From Actinomycetaceae bacterium (GTDB lineage: Bacteria; Actinomycetota; Actinomycetes; Actinomycetales; Actinomycetaceae), in contig JAUNLN010000004.1 of assembly GCA_030532245.1 (NCBI GenBank), positions 44,566 through 108,565 of the forward strand: a stretch of DNA of 64,000 nucleotides. Direction: 5' to 3'. The notes under the pieces were generated by a model. It was not told the origin of the DNA. It saw only the letters and a program-made list of their open reading frames with translations, and made no database searches. The translations under genes and the position numbers were made by a program. Positions 15,843-24,234 of the stretch are shown piece after piece (the first letter of the stretch is position 1; every line of letters starts with the position of its first letter).

Positions 15843-16393
15843 ACGATTTTTTTCCAAGCGTAGGGCTGTTCCGCAAGGGTTACAGCAAGGCTGAGGTTGA
15901 CGAGTTTTTCCAAAAGGCTCGCCAGGCGTATGAGGGCGATCGTACCGGCCCAATGTTTTCTTCGGAGCAGGTGCGCAAGATGACGTTCCCGCTGAAGCGT
16001 CGCGGTTATGATCCTGCGGTTGTGGATGCGGCGCTTGACCGTCTTGAGTCGGCGTTCATTTCGAGTGAGCGCGCGAATCATGTTGCGGTGAATGGCGAGG
16101 AGGTGTGGCTCGATCACGTGGCTGATCGTGCTACGACTCTTTACCCGCGCCTGGTAAGGCCGGTGGGTGAGAGGTTTTCGCATCCGGAGCCGAAGGAGCG
16201 CGGCTACCGCGCTAGTGAAGTGGACGCGTTCTTGGATCGCATCGCGAGTTTCTTTGACGACGATGAGGTTCTGACTGCGGATGAGGTGCGTCGCGTGACG
16301 TTCTCGGTTGCAAAGGGTGAGGATGCTTACCTGGAGGGCCCGGTCGACGCTTACCTGTCGCGCACGATCGACATTTTGCTGTCAATCGAGTAG
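15839..16393 (+). CDS. Protein of repeated DivIVA-type (DivI1A) motifs
   Basis: A 184-residue soluble protein made almost only of short repeats of the DivI1A kind, in which an aromatic or hydrophobic start is followed by GY, a VD pair and a hydrophobic helix. Examples are LFRKGYSKAEVDEFFQKA, PLKRRGYDPAVVDAALDRL, KERGYRASEVDAFLDRI and a last degenerate copy near EGPVDAYLSR. In DivIVA this motif begins the coiled coil that reads membrane curvature; here no long coiled coil follows. Start GTG 15839 overlaps rlmN by four bases. A cell-pole or wall-synthesis link is plausible but unproven. Confidence 0.8.
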   Translation: MNDFFPSVGLFRKGYSKAEVDEFFQKARQAYEGDRTGPMFSSEQVRKMTFPLKRRGYDPAVVDAALDRLESAFISSERANHVAVNGEEVWLDHVADRATTLYPRLVRPVGERFSHPEPKERGYRASEVDAFLDRIASFFDDDEVLTADEVRRVTFSVAKGEDAYLEGPVDAYLSRTIDILLSIE

Positions 16394-16395
16394 TC

Positions 16396-17598
16396 ATGGC
16401 TCGTCCGCTTTCTTTGCTGGGCTCTACGGGTTCGATTGGAACTCAGGCCCTGGATGTTGTGCGTGATAATCCGTCGATGGTGGAGGTTCTTGCTCTCGCG
16501 GCGGGTGGATCCAACGTGGATTTGCTACTGGAGCAGGCAGCTGAGTTCGACCCGAAGGTGGTGGCTGTAGCTTCGGGCGATGAGGAGCGGTTGCGCTCCC
16601 TCATGCGCGAGCGCGGTATTGACGCTGACCTGTGGGTGGGGCCTGACGCGATTGTGAACGCGGCCGGCATGCTGGGCGAAGACGGAATCGTCCTTAACGG
16701 CGTGACCGGAGGCGTGGGCCTCGAGCCGACGCTCGCCGCGCTACGTTCGGGTGCGCGTTTGGCGCTTGCGAACAAGGAGTCGCTGGTTGTCGGCGCGCCG
16801 CTTGTAAAGAAGGCTCTGCAAAGGCCCGGCCAGGTTATTCCGGTGGATTCGGAGCATTCGGCGATCTTCCAGTCGCTCGCGTCTGGCCGCCACGAGAAGG
16901 GGCTTACCTCCCCGGTCGTTACCGGAAAGTCCGAGGTCGCACACCTGATCCTCACGGCTTCGGGCGGGCCATTCCGCGGTAAAAAGCGTGCGGATTTGAA
17001 GGATATTACTCCGGCGCAGGCCCTCGACCACCCGACTTGGAACATGGGCCCGGTCGTGACGATCAACTCTTCGACCCTCATGAATAAGGGCCTTGAGCTG
17101 ATTGAGGCGCACGTGCTGTTCGACATTGATCCGGCGGACATTAAGGCCGTGATCCACCCGCAGTCGGTGATCCACTCCATGGTTACGTTCATCGATGGCG
17201 CTACGATCGCGCAGGCTTCGCCTCCAGACATGCATCTTCCGATCGCTCTTTCGATGTCGTGGCCTGATCGCCTGCCCAAAGTTGAGGCGCCGATTTTGCT
17301 TGAGGACCCGTTCAGCTGGACTTTCGAGCCGGTCGACAATGAGACGTTCCCGGCCCTGGATTTGGCGCGCGCGGCGGTAGCCGCGTCGCCTACGCATCCG
17401 AGCGTGATGAATGCCGCTAATGAGGTGTGTGTGGATGCTTTCATCAAGCAGCAGATCGCCTACCTCGATATCGTGGATACCGTTGCGCGGGTGGTGGATG
17501 CTCACGAGGGCATTTCGGATCCTGATCTTGCGGATATTTTGGCCGTGGAGGAATGGGCTCGCGCAGTGACTCGTGAACTTATTGGAGGAACTGTTTGA
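16396..17598 (+). CDS. dxr: 1-deoxy-D-xylulose 5-phosphate reductoisomerase
   Basis: Dxr converts DXP to methylerythritol phosphate with NADPH, the first committed MEP-pathway step. The nucleotide loop LLGSTGSIGTQALDVV lies at the very start. The substrate and metal region is seen in ANKESLVVGAPLV, PVDSEHSAIFQSL and ASGGPFRGKKR, followed by HPTWNMGPVVTINSSTLMNK. Its 400 residues are normal. ATG at 16396 is two bases after the DivI1A gene. Together with ispG downstream it shows that this organism uses the MEP isoprenoid route. Confidence 0.96.
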   Translation: MARPLSLLGSTGSIGTQALDVVRDNPSMVEVLALAAGGSNVDLLLEQAAEFDPKVVAVASGDEERLRSLMRERGIDADLWVGPDAIVNAAGMLGEDGIVLNGVTGGVGLEPTLAALRSGARLALANKESLVVGAPLVKKALQRPGQVIPVDSEHSAIFQSLASGRHEKGLTSPVVTGKSEVAHLILTASGGPFRGKKRADLKDITPAQALDHPTWNMGPVVTINSSTLMNKGLELIEAHVLFDIDPADIKAVIHPQSVIHSMVTFIDGATIAQASPPDMHLPIALSMSWPDRLPKVEAPILLEDPFSWTFEPVDNETFPALDLARAAVAASPTHPSVMNAANEVCVDAFIKQQIAYLDIVDTVARVVDAHEGISDPDLADILAVEEWARAVTRELIGGTV

Positions 17599-18830
17599 GT
17601 TACTTGATCGGCATCTTGGCCACTGTTGTGGCGCTGATCATTTCGGTTGCACTGCATGAGCTTGGCCATATGATTCCGGCAAAGAAGTTCGGCGTGTACG
17701 TCCCGCAGTACATGGTCGGTTTTGGGCCCACACTGTTTTCGAAGCAGGTGGGAGAGACCGAGTATGGTGTGAAGGCGATTTTGCTTGGCGGTTACGTGCG
17801 GCTTGCGGGCATGTTTGCGCCCGCGCGCCCGGGTACGAAGCTGACGAATCGTAAGGGCCAGCCGACTTTGGCGCAGGAGGCGCGTGAGGCGTCTGCACAG
17901 GAGCTTGAGGGCGGTCATGAGGCGCAGGCTTTCTACAGGCTGTCGGTGCCGAAGAAGCTAACGGTGATGCTCGGTGGCCCCGTAACGAACCTGTTGCTTT
18001 CGCTACTGATTTTCGCGGTGATCGTGCTTGGTTTCGGGTTTAACACTCCAACAACCACGCTCGAGTCGGTGCCAAAATGCATTGGTTCGACCGAGGAGAC
18101 GTGTTCAACTGAGAATCCGGCGTCGCCTGCGTATGAGGCTGGTTTGCGCGCGGGCGACCGTGTGGTTGCCTGGAATGGTGAGCAGACGGAGTCGTGGCAA
18201 GACGTCGTTTCGGCGATTGAGACTTCGGAGGGTGCCTCTCAGGTACTGGTTGACCGCGAGGGTACTACCCACGAGTTTGAGCTGACACCGATCACCGTGG
18301 GTGAGCGTAAGATCGCTGGAATTGTCTCGCGCGTGGAGCGCGAGAGGGGGTCGCTTGCCGATTGGGGTTCGATTTCGTGGCAGGCGTTCGCCGGCACGGC
18401 AGGCGTTGTCATGGCGCTGCCAAGCGCAGTGTGGGACGTGACCGTCCAGCTGTTTACGGAGGAGCCGCGCGACCCGAACTCGGTGCTGTCGGTGGTTGGC
18501 GTTGGCCGTATTGCCGGTGAGGTGTCTGCTGAAACCGACGTGAGCCTGCTTGACCGCGTCCTCATGCTGCTCAGCTTGTGGGGGTCGCTCAATATGGCGC
18601 TGTTCGTGTTTAACTTGATCCCGCTACCGCCGCTCGATGGCGGCCACGTCGCGGGTGCTATTTGGGAGGGCTTGCGCCGCTCGTTCAACCGTTTGGTGGG
18701 CCGTCCTGATCCGGGTGCGGCCGACACGGCGAGGCTCGTACCGCTTTCGTACACTGTGTTTGCACTGCTGATGGTGATGACCGTAATCCTTATTGCGGCA
18801 GACATTGTGAAGCCGATTAGCTTAATCTAG
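17595..18830 (+). CDS. rip: Site-2 intramembrane metalloprotease (RseP/Rip1 type)
   Basis: A 411-residue M50 protease that cuts transmembrane segments, typically anti-sigma factors or cell-division proteins. The zinc motif HELGH is in the first membrane helix (ISVALHELGHMIPAKKF), a central PDZ-like domain lies around AYEAGLRAGDRVVAWNGEQ, and the second metal motif LIPLPPLDGGHVAG is near the C-terminus. There are four predicted membrane segments. It starts at TTG 17595, overlapping the dxr stop, so it is coupled to dxr. Gene order dxr-rip-ispG matches mycobacteria, where Rip1 was studied. Confidence 0.92.
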   Translation: MSYLIGILATVVALIISVALHELGHMIPAKKFGVYVPQYMVGFGPTLFSKQVGETEYGVKAILLGGYVRLAGMFAPARPGTKLTNRKGQPTLAQEAREASAQELEGGHEAQAFYRLSVPKKLTVMLGGPVTNLLLSLLIFAVIVLGFGFNTPTTTLESVPKCIGSTEETCSTENPASPAYEAGLRAGDRVVAWNGEQTESWQDVVSAIETSEGASQVLVDREGTTHEFELTPITVGERKIAGIVSRVERERGSLADWGSISWQAFAGTAGVVMALPSAVWDVTVQLFTEEPRDPNSVLSVVGVGRIAGEVSAETDVSLLDRVLMLLSLWGSLNMALFVFNLIPLPPLDGGHVAGAIWEGLRRSFNRLVGRPDPGAADTARLVPLSYTVFALLMVMTVILIAADIVKPISLI

Positions 18831-18844
18831 AACTGTATAAACCG

Positions 18845-18862
18845 CGCCGGGTTTGCCCGGCG
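18845..18862 (+). promoter_or_regulatory. GC hairpin just before ispG
   Basis: CGCCGGG (18845-18851) pairs with CCCGGCG (18856-18862) across a TTTG loop, between rip and ispG. There is no U-run. A tandem GATAACAA follows directly before the ribosome binding site. It may attenuate or stabilise the ispG part of the message. Confidence 0.45.
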
Positions 18863-18893
18863 ATAACAAGTGATAACAAATGGAGATGTCATC

Positions 18894-20042
18894 GTGACTG
18901 AAGTAGCCCTTGGAATGCCGCAAGTGAAAGAGGCTCCATTTCCGCGTAAGAAGACGCGTTTGATTCACGTGGGTAATGTTCCAGTTGGTGGGGGATCGCA
19001 GATTTCGGTGCAGTCGATGACTACCACGAAGACTACGGACATTGGGGCAACCCTCCAGCAGATTGCCGAGCTTACGGCCGCTGGCTGTGACATTGTTCGC
19101 GTAGCGGTTCCGTCTGCGGACGACGCGGAGGCGCTTCCGATTATTGCGAAGCAGTCGACGATCCCGGTTATTGCGGATATTCACTTCCAGCCGCGCTATG
19201 TTTTCCAGGCGATTGAGGCTGGTTGCGCCGCGGTTCGTGTGAATCCGGGTAACATTCGCAAGTTTGACGATCAGGTTAAAGACATTACGAAGGCCGCGTC
19301 GGATGCGGGTGTTTCGCTTCGTATTGGTGTGAACGCTGGTTCTCTTGACCCGCGTTTGCTGAAGAAGTACGGCAAGGCGACGCCGGAGGCGCTCGCAGAG
19401 TCGGCAATGTGGGAGGCTTCCCTGTTTGAGGAGCACGACTTCCACGACTTCAAGATTTCGGTGAAGCACCACGATCCCGTGACCATGATCCGTGCCTACG
19501 AGATTTTGTCGGAGCAGGGCGATTGGCCGCTCCACCTGGGCGTAACGGAGGCGGGCCCGGAGTTCCAGGGCACGATTAAGTCGGCAACCGCGTTCGGTGC
19601 ACTGCTCCGTCAGGGTATTGGCGACACGATCCGCGTGTCTCTTTCCGCACCTCCGGTTGAGGAGGTCAAGGTGGGCCTTGAGATTTTGCAGTCGCTTGGC
19701 CTTCGCGAGCGCAAGCTTGAGATCGTGTCGTGCCCGTCGTGCGGTCGCGCGCAGGTGGACGTGTATAAGCTCGCGAATGAGGTTACGGAAGGCTTGCAGG
19801 GTCTAACGGTTCCGCTGCGCGTCGCCGTGATGGGTTGCGTGGTGAACGGCCCGGGTGAGGCTCGCGAGGCAGATCTTGGCGTGGCTTCGGGTAACGGCAA
19901 GGGCCAGATTTTCATTAAGGGAAAGGTCGTGGAGACCGTTCCTGAGGATCAGATTGTGGAGACGCTGATCAAGCACGCTAACGATTTGGCGGAGCAGATG
20001 GGCCTTGAAGAGGGCTCTGGAAACGTGGATGTTATTAGCTAA
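18894..20042 (+). CDS. ispG: 4-hydroxy-3-methylbut-2-enyl diphosphate synthase (flavodoxin)
   Basis: IspG (GcpE) is the [4Fe-4S] enzyme converting MEcPP to HMBPP in the MEP pathway. The N-terminal TIM barrel is seen in [17 protein letters not shown] and [16 protein letters not shown]; the cluster cysteines are in [15 protein letters not shown] and [18 protein letters not shown] at 18894 is chosen since GGAG at 18882-18885 is well placed; GTG at 18870 has no such site. The 382-residue product belongs to the short bacterial class. A terminator at 20053 ends the long pyrH-to-ispG cluster. Confidence 0.96.
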   Translation: MTEVALGMPQVKEAPFPRKKTRLIHVGNVPVGGGSQISVQSMTTTKTTDIGATLQQIAELTAAGCDIVRVAVPSADDAEALPIIAKQSTIPVIADIHFQPRYVFQAIEAGCAAVRVNPGNIRKFDDQVKDITKAASDAGVSLRIGVNAGSLDPRLLKKYGKATPEALAESAMWEASLFEEHDFHDFKISVKHHDPVTMIRAYEILSEQGDWPLHLGVTEAGPEFQGTIKSATAFGALLRQGIGDTIRVSLSAPPVEEVKVGLEILQSLGLRERKLEIVSCPSCGRAQVDVYKLANEVTEGLQGLTVPLRVAVMGCVVNGPGEAREADLGVASGNGKGQIFIKGKVVETVPEDQIVETLIKHANDLAEQMGLEEGSGNVDVIS

Positions 20043-20052
20043 ATTTGGTTTT

Positions 20053-20094
20053 CCCCTCGCCGGCTTTCGCGTCCGCGAGGGGAGAGGCATTTTT
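20053..20094 (+). terminator. Intrinsic terminator after ispG
   Basis: CCCCTCGC (20053-20060) pairs with GCGAGGGG (20075-20082), 14-base loop, and ATTTTTA follows within eight bases. Confidence 0.8.
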
Positions 20095-20126
20095 AGTTGT
20101 GAACGTAAGAGATTAGGCTGGTTACC

Positions 20127-21938
20127 GTGCTTACTAACATGTCTCAGTTTTTCCTGCGGACCCTTCGGGATGATCCGGCAGATGCGGAAGTTGCAAGTCA
20201 TAAGCTTCTAGTGCGCGCAGGCTACATTCGCCGCGTGGCTCCGGGTATTTACACCTGGCTGCCGCTCGGCTTGAAGGTGCTGCGTAACGTGGAGCAGATT
20301 GTGCGCGAGGAGATGGCGAACATCGGCGCGCAGGAGGTTCATTTCCCGGGTCTGTTGCCGCGCGAGCCGTATGAGAAGACGAATCGTTGGGAAGAGTACG
20401 GCCCGAACTTGTTCCGTTTGCAGGATCGTAAGGGTGGTGACTACCTCCTCGCTCCGACGCATGAGGAGATGTTCACGCTCGCTGTTAAGGACATGTACTC
20501 GTCGTACAAGGATCTGCCTGTGATCCTGTACCAGATTCAGACGAAGTACCGCGATGAGGCTCGCCCGCGTGCTGGCGTGATTCGTGGCCGCGAGTTCGTG
20601 ATGAAGGATTCGTACAGCTTCGACATGGACGATGAGGGGCTGGGTAAGTCTTACGAGCTTCACCGCGACGCGTACCAGCGTACGTTTAAGCGCCTTGGCC
20701 TGCCTTACGTGATTGTTAAGGCGCAGTCTGGCGCTATGGGCGGTTCGCGTTCGGAGGAGTTCTTGTACCCGAATCCGATGGGTGAGGATACCTTCGTGCG
20801 TTCCCCGGGCGGCTACGCGGCGAACGCGGAGGCGGTTACCACTCCCGTTCCCGAGCCGATTGATTACGCGGATGCGCCGGCGAAGGAACTTCGCCACACC
20901 CCGAATGCGGGCACGATTGCGGATCTTGTGGATTTGTCGAACGAGTTGTACCCGCGTGAGGATCGCCCGTGGCAGGCATCCGACATGCTTAAGTCGTACG
21001 TGGTTGCTCTGACGCACCCCGATGGCCGCCGCGAGGTTGTAAACATCGGTATCCCCGGTGATAGGGACGTGGATGAGAAGCGTCTTGAGGCCGCGTTTGC
21101 TCCGGCTGAGGTGGAGCAGGCAACGCCGGAGGATTTGGCTAAGCATCCGGAGCTTGTTGCAGGTTACTTGGGCCCGGAGGCTGTTGGCCCGAACTCCCCG
21201 AAGCGCACGCTGGATGAGGACGGCAACCCGACCGGCTCGGTGCCGTTCTACGTTGATCCGCGCGTGGTTGAGGGAACTACTTGGATTGCCGGTGGCAACA
21301 AGGTGGATCACCACGTGTACAACCTGGTGATGGGCCGCGATTTCACGGCTGATGGCACGATTGAGGTAGCCGAGGTTAAGGAAGGCGATCCGGCTCCCGA
21401 TGGTTCGGGTCCGCTCGAGCTTGCACGCGGTATCGAGATCGCGCACATCTTCCAGCTTGGCCGCAAGTACGCGGATGCGCTCGACCTGAAGGTGCTTGAC
21501 CAAAACGGTAAGACTCAGGTTGTGACGATGGGCTCCTACGGCCTTGGCGTGTCCCGCGTTGTGGCGGCGCTCGTTGAGAGCCACCACGATGATTTGGGTC
21601 TGTCTTGGCCGATGGCCGTTGCCCCGTTCCACTTGCAGGTTCTTGCAGCAGGTAAGGGTGAGGAGATTTCGAATACTGCGCAGGAGATCGCCCAGGCGGT
21701 TTCGGATGCTGGTTTCGAGGTGCTTTACGATGATCGCCCGAAGGTTTCGGCCGGCGTGAAGTTTGCGGATGCTGAGCTTCTTGGCATGCCTTACGTGCTG
21801 GTTGTTGGCCGCGGTTTGAAGAACGGCGTGGTTGAGTTCCGCGATAGGCGCGGCGGCAAGTCGGTTGAGATTGCTGTCGAAGACGCAAAGCAGATGATTA
21901 TTTCTGAGTTGGAACAAAATAGGGGGTCGGCGAAGTGA
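20127..21938 (+). CDS. proS: Prolyl-tRNA synthetase, bacterial type with editing domain
   Basis: ProRS charges tRNA-Pro and clears Ala-tRNA-Pro. The 603-residue length and the insert between class II motifs 2 and 3 mark the bacterial form. Motif 1 region is seen in [20 protein letters not shown], motif 2 in [20 protein letters not shown] and motif 3 in [14 protein letters not shown]; the anticodon domain is C-terminal. Start GTG 20127 fits the family N-terminus ([20 protein letters not shown]). TAGGCT lies seven bases upstream with no Shine-Dalgarno, so the mRNA is probably leaderless. The stop overlaps def. Confidence 0.95.
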   Translation: MLTNMSQFFLRTLRDDPADAEVASHKLLVRAGYIRRVAPGIYTWLPLGLKVLRNVEQIVREEMANIGAQEVHFPGLLPREPYEKTNRWEEYGPNLFRLQDRKGGDYLLAPTHEEMFTLAVKDMYSSYKDLPVILYQIQTKYRDEARPRAGVIRGREFVMKDSYSFDMDDEGLGKSYELHRDAYQRTFKRLGLPYVIVKAQSGAMGGSRSEEFLYPNPMGEDTFVRSPGGYAANAEAVTTPVPEPIDYADAPAKELRHTPNAGTIADLVDLSNELYPREDRPWQASDMLKSYVVALTHPDGRREVVNIGIPGDRDVDEKRLEAAFAPAEVEQATPEDLAKHPELVAGYLGPEAVGPNSPKRTLDEDGNPTGSVPFYVDPRVVEGTTWIAGGNKVDHHVYNLVMGRDFTADGTIEVAEVKEGDPAPDGSGPLELARGIEIAHIFQLGRKYADALDLKVLDQNGKTQVVTMGSYGLGVSRVVAALVESHHDDLGLSWPMAVAPFHLQVLAAGKGEEISNTAQEIAQAVSDAGFEVLYDDRPKVSAGVKFADAELLGMPYVLVVGRGLKNGVVEFRDRRGGKSVEIAVEDAKQMIISELEQNRGSAK

Positions 21939-22423
21939 CGCATCGTGACATTCGAGTGATCGGTGATCCTGTTCTGCGCACGCCGTGCGAGTGGATCACG
22001 GATATTGATGATTCCGTGAAGAGCCTCGTTGAGGATCTGCTCGAGAATGTGGATGAGGATGGCCGTGCTGGTCTTGCCGCCCCGCAGATCGGTGTGGGTC
22101 TTCGCGCGTTCTCGTGGAATATTGACGGCGAGATTGGCTACGTGCTCAATCCGAAGCTGGTTGAGGTGTCTGAGGACGAGTACCAGGACGGCGACGAGGG
22201 TTGCCTCTCGGTTCCGGGCTTGTGGTTCCCAACGAAGCGCGCGTGGTATGCCCGCGTGGAGGGTATCAACTTGGATGGTAAGAAGATCGTGGTTGAGGGC
22301 GAGGAGCTGATGGGCCGCGCACTCCAGCACGAGACGGATCATCTTGAGGGCATTCTCTACTTGGATCGCTTGGATCGTGCGATGCGTAAGAAGGCGCTTC
22401 GCAAGGTTCGCGAGATGATGTAG
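21935..22423 (+). CDS. def: Peptide deformylase
   Basis: Removes the formyl group from nascent N-terminal Met. The three family motifs are intact: [18 protein letters not shown] (metal Cys) and [11 protein letters not shown] (two metal His and the catalytic Glu). It has 162 residues. Start GTG 21935 overlaps the proS stop as GTGA. The ATPxxG-type insertion found in some deformylases is absent. A very strong terminator follows at 22438. Confidence 0.96.
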   Translation: MTHRDIRVIGDPVLRTPCEWITDIDDSVKSLVEDLLENVDEDGRAGLAAPQIGVGLRAFSWNIDGEIGYVLNPKLVEVSEDEYQDGDEGCLSVPGLWFPTKRAWYARVEGINLDGKKIVVEGEELMGRALQHETDHLEGILYLDRLDRAMRKKALRKVREMM

Positions 22424-22437
22424 CAAGTTTGCAAGTT

Positions 22438-22481
22438 GGGCTCGGCGATGCTGATGGAGCATTGCCGGGCCCTACTTTTTT
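22438..22481 (+). terminator. Strong intrinsic terminator after def
   Basis: GGGCTCGGCGATGCT (22438-22452) pairs with AGCATTGCCGGGCCC (22458-22472): 15 pairs with two G-U, 5-base loop, then TACTTTTTT. This is the clearest intrinsic terminator in the left half. Confidence 0.92.
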
Positions 22482-22596
22482 GGGCGAAGACTAGCGCCTT
22501 AATCGGTTTTGGGTAACAATGGGGTTATCACCGCTGGATTTCCTTGTAGGTGGAGGACGTAGGGGAAGACGGACCTCAAGCTATAAGGGAGGCGTT

Positions 22597-23094
22597 ATGT
22601 CCGGAAACTACACCCGCGGTGTTCTTTTCGTGCACTCATGTCCGCCGGCACTTTGCCCGCACGTGGAGTGGAATGTTGCCACCGTGTTGGATCAGGACGT
22701 GAGGTTGGAGTGGACTCGTCAGGGCGCTGCGCCGGGTCTTATGCGTACTGAGCTTTCTTGGATTGGTCCGGTGGGTACGGGCGCGCAGCTCGCGTCGGCG
22801 CTTCGCGGTTGGGATCACCTGCGTTATGAGATTACGGAGGAGGCTGTGCGCGGCTCGGATGGCGCGAGGTGGTGTCATACTCCGGATCTTGGTATTTTCC
22901 ACGCTCCGATGGATACGGCTGGCAACATGATGGTGCCGGAGGATCGGATTCGCGGTGCGCTGGAGGAGTCGGATCCGACTGCGCTTCGTGAGCGGCTTGA
23001 TCTTGCGCTCGGTACGGCTTGGGATGATGAGTTGGAGCCGTTCCGTTACGCGGGTGATGGCGTGCCCGTGCGTTGGCTGCACCGCGTTGGCTAG
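22597..23094 (+). CDS. DUF3145 family protein
   Basis: A 165-residue conserved actinobacterial protein of unknown function (GVLFVHSCPPALCPHVEWNV, GPVGTGAQLASALRGWDHLR, GVPVRWLHRVG). It has a Cys pair near the N-terminus and no membrane segment. ATG at 22597 with AAGGGAGG at 22585-22592 is clearly the start; the frame open further upstream is discarded. From memory, in Streptomyces this family sits directly after fabD-fabH-acpP-fabF. Here only a carrier-like gene accompanies it. Confidence 0.9.
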   Translation: MSGNYTRGVLFVHSCPPALCPHVEWNVATVLDQDVRLEWTRQGAAPGLMRTELSWIGPVGTGAQLASALRGWDHLRYEITEEAVRGSDGARWCHTPDLGIFHAPMDTAGNMMVPEDRIRGALEESDPTALRERLDLALGTAWDDELEPFRYAGDGVPVRWLHRVG

Positions 23095-23102
23095 GAGGGG
23101 CT

Positions 23103-23411
23103 TTGGGTATTTCGATTGCTGAAATGCTCGGGATGGATATGCCCGAGGAGGAGCCCGCCGAGGAGGCGTCTCAGCCTGACGACGTGCAGGGCGTTGTGGT
23201 TGCAGCTCTTCTTGCCGAGTCGGAGGTGCGCGCGGAGGATTTTCGCGAAGATATGCGCCTCGAGGAGGATTTTGACCTCGACCTGATCGGTCTTTATGCG
23301 GTGGTTGCTGGGATCGAGCAGGATTTGAAGGTCACGCTACCTGACTCGAAGGTGCGAGAGCTTGTAACGCTCGGCGATCTGTTCGCCCTGGTACGTAGCG
23401 CACGCGCGTAA
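23103..23411 (+). CDS. Acyl-carrier-protein-like protein lacking the carrier serine
   Basis: A 102-residue protein whose C-terminal 75 residues align with ACP: an acidic second helix LEEDFDLDLIGLYAVVAGIE, then LPDSKVRELVTLGDLFALV, matching the ACP IPD and T-x-GD-x-x-x-x-V pattern. In ACP the phosphopantetheine attachment motif is DSL; the equivalent triplet here is DLI, so there is no modifiable Ser. An acidic N-terminal stretch (MPEEEPAEEASQPDD) is extra. TTG at 23103 has GGAGGGG a few bases upstream; ATG at 23124 is an alternative. It begins nine bases after DUF3145, so they are cotranscribed. The function is unknown; a non-acylated structural paralogue is likely. Confidence 0.8.
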   Translation: MGISIAEMLGMDMPEEEPAEEASQPDDVQGVVVAALLAESEVRAEDFREDMRLEEDFDLDLIGLYAVVAGIEQDLKVTLPDSKVRELVTLGDLFALVRSARA

Positions 23412-23525
23412 CATACTTCACAAATTCCCAGCGTTTGCCCGCGCGTCTGGGTGTTAGTCCTATCCGAGATTAATGTGGGGTAGCTTACCTAAACTGGCTT
23501 GAAAAGGAGCCGTTAGGGGTGAGAG

Positions 23526-24233
23526 ATGGCAGTCCATGGTCGGATATGGCGCGCGCGGGCTAAGGCGCCGCGTGTTGGCCATTGGCAGTTGAAGATGGCG
23601 ATGTCGATAACGGGCTTAATCATGCTCGCATTCGTTTTCGTCCACATGCTTGGGAATCTGAAGATTTTTGATTCCCACGAGTCTTATAACGCGTACTCGA
23701 AGTGGCTGCGTGAGGCGTTTATGCCGCTGCTTCCATACGAGGGTCTTCTTTGGATCGCTCGTCTTGTGCTGGGTGCTTGCCTGTTGATTCACGTGGTTTC
23801 GGCGCTGATCGTGTGGAAGCGTTCGCTTGAAAATAAGGGGGCTGGCCGCCCGCGCGGCATGTCTGCCTATTTTGCGAAGCTGATGCTTCCAACGGGTGCC
23901 GTACTGCTGCTTTTTGTTGTTCTTCACCTGCTTGATCTGACGATTGGAAAGCTGGTTGCGCCCGCGCAGTTCCAAGAGCCGGATTCTAAGTTTTATGCGG
24001 CGACGAACATGATTGCGTCGCTGGATCGTCCGGTGATGGCGGCGTTCTATATCTTCATGCTTCTTGCGCTCGCGATTCATTTGGCGCACGGTTTTGAGCT
24101 CGCGTTTAACGATTTGGGTGTTACGGGAGTGTCTGCAAGGAAGTGGCTGCGTTTGATCGGCATTGTGATTGCCGTTTTGATTTTGGTGGGCGACGCGGCG
24201 GTCGTGTTTAGCGCGAGTTTTGGGGTGGTGTGA
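23526..24233 (+). CDS. sdhC: Succinate dehydrogenase/fumarate reductase cytochrome b558 subunit
   Basis: A 235-residue membrane anchor with five hydrophobic helices (first at about 25-45, MSITGLIMLAFVFVHMLGNL). His residues in the helices (FVHMLGN, CLLIHVVS, VLHLLD, AIHLAHG) can ligate two haems, as in the single-polypeptide b558 type. No sdhD is present or needed. It passes electrons between SdhAB and menaquinone. ATG at 23526; GGGGTGAGAG precedes it. It heads an sdhCAB operon, with sdhA two bases downstream. Confidence 0.92.
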   Translation: MAVHGRIWRARAKAPRVGHWQLKMAMSITGLIMLAFVFVHMLGNLKIFDSHESYNAYSKWLREAFMPLLPYEGLLWIARLVLGACLLIHVVSALIVWKRSLENKGAGRPRGMSAYFAKLMLPTGAVLLLFVVLHLLDLTIGKLVAPAQFQEPDSKFYAATNMIASLDRPVMAAFYIFMLLALAIHLAHGFELAFNDLGVTGVSARKWLRLIGIVIAVLILVGDAAVVFSASFGVV

Positions 24234-24234
24234 G

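Noticed and set aside
20208-21917. A 569-codon minus-strand frame opposite proS
   Set aside because: Exactly shadows ProRS, low-complexity basic translation with no recognisable domain; proS is certain.
22519-22596. Longer start for DUF3145
   Set aside because: Extra residues are Gly/Arg-rich and outside the family; AAGGGAGG clearly serves ATG 22597.
23474-23492. DtxR/IdeR-like iron box before sdhC
   Set aside because: Matches the remembered consensus TTAGGTTAGCCTAACCTAA at only about 12 of 19 positions, with one good half only.
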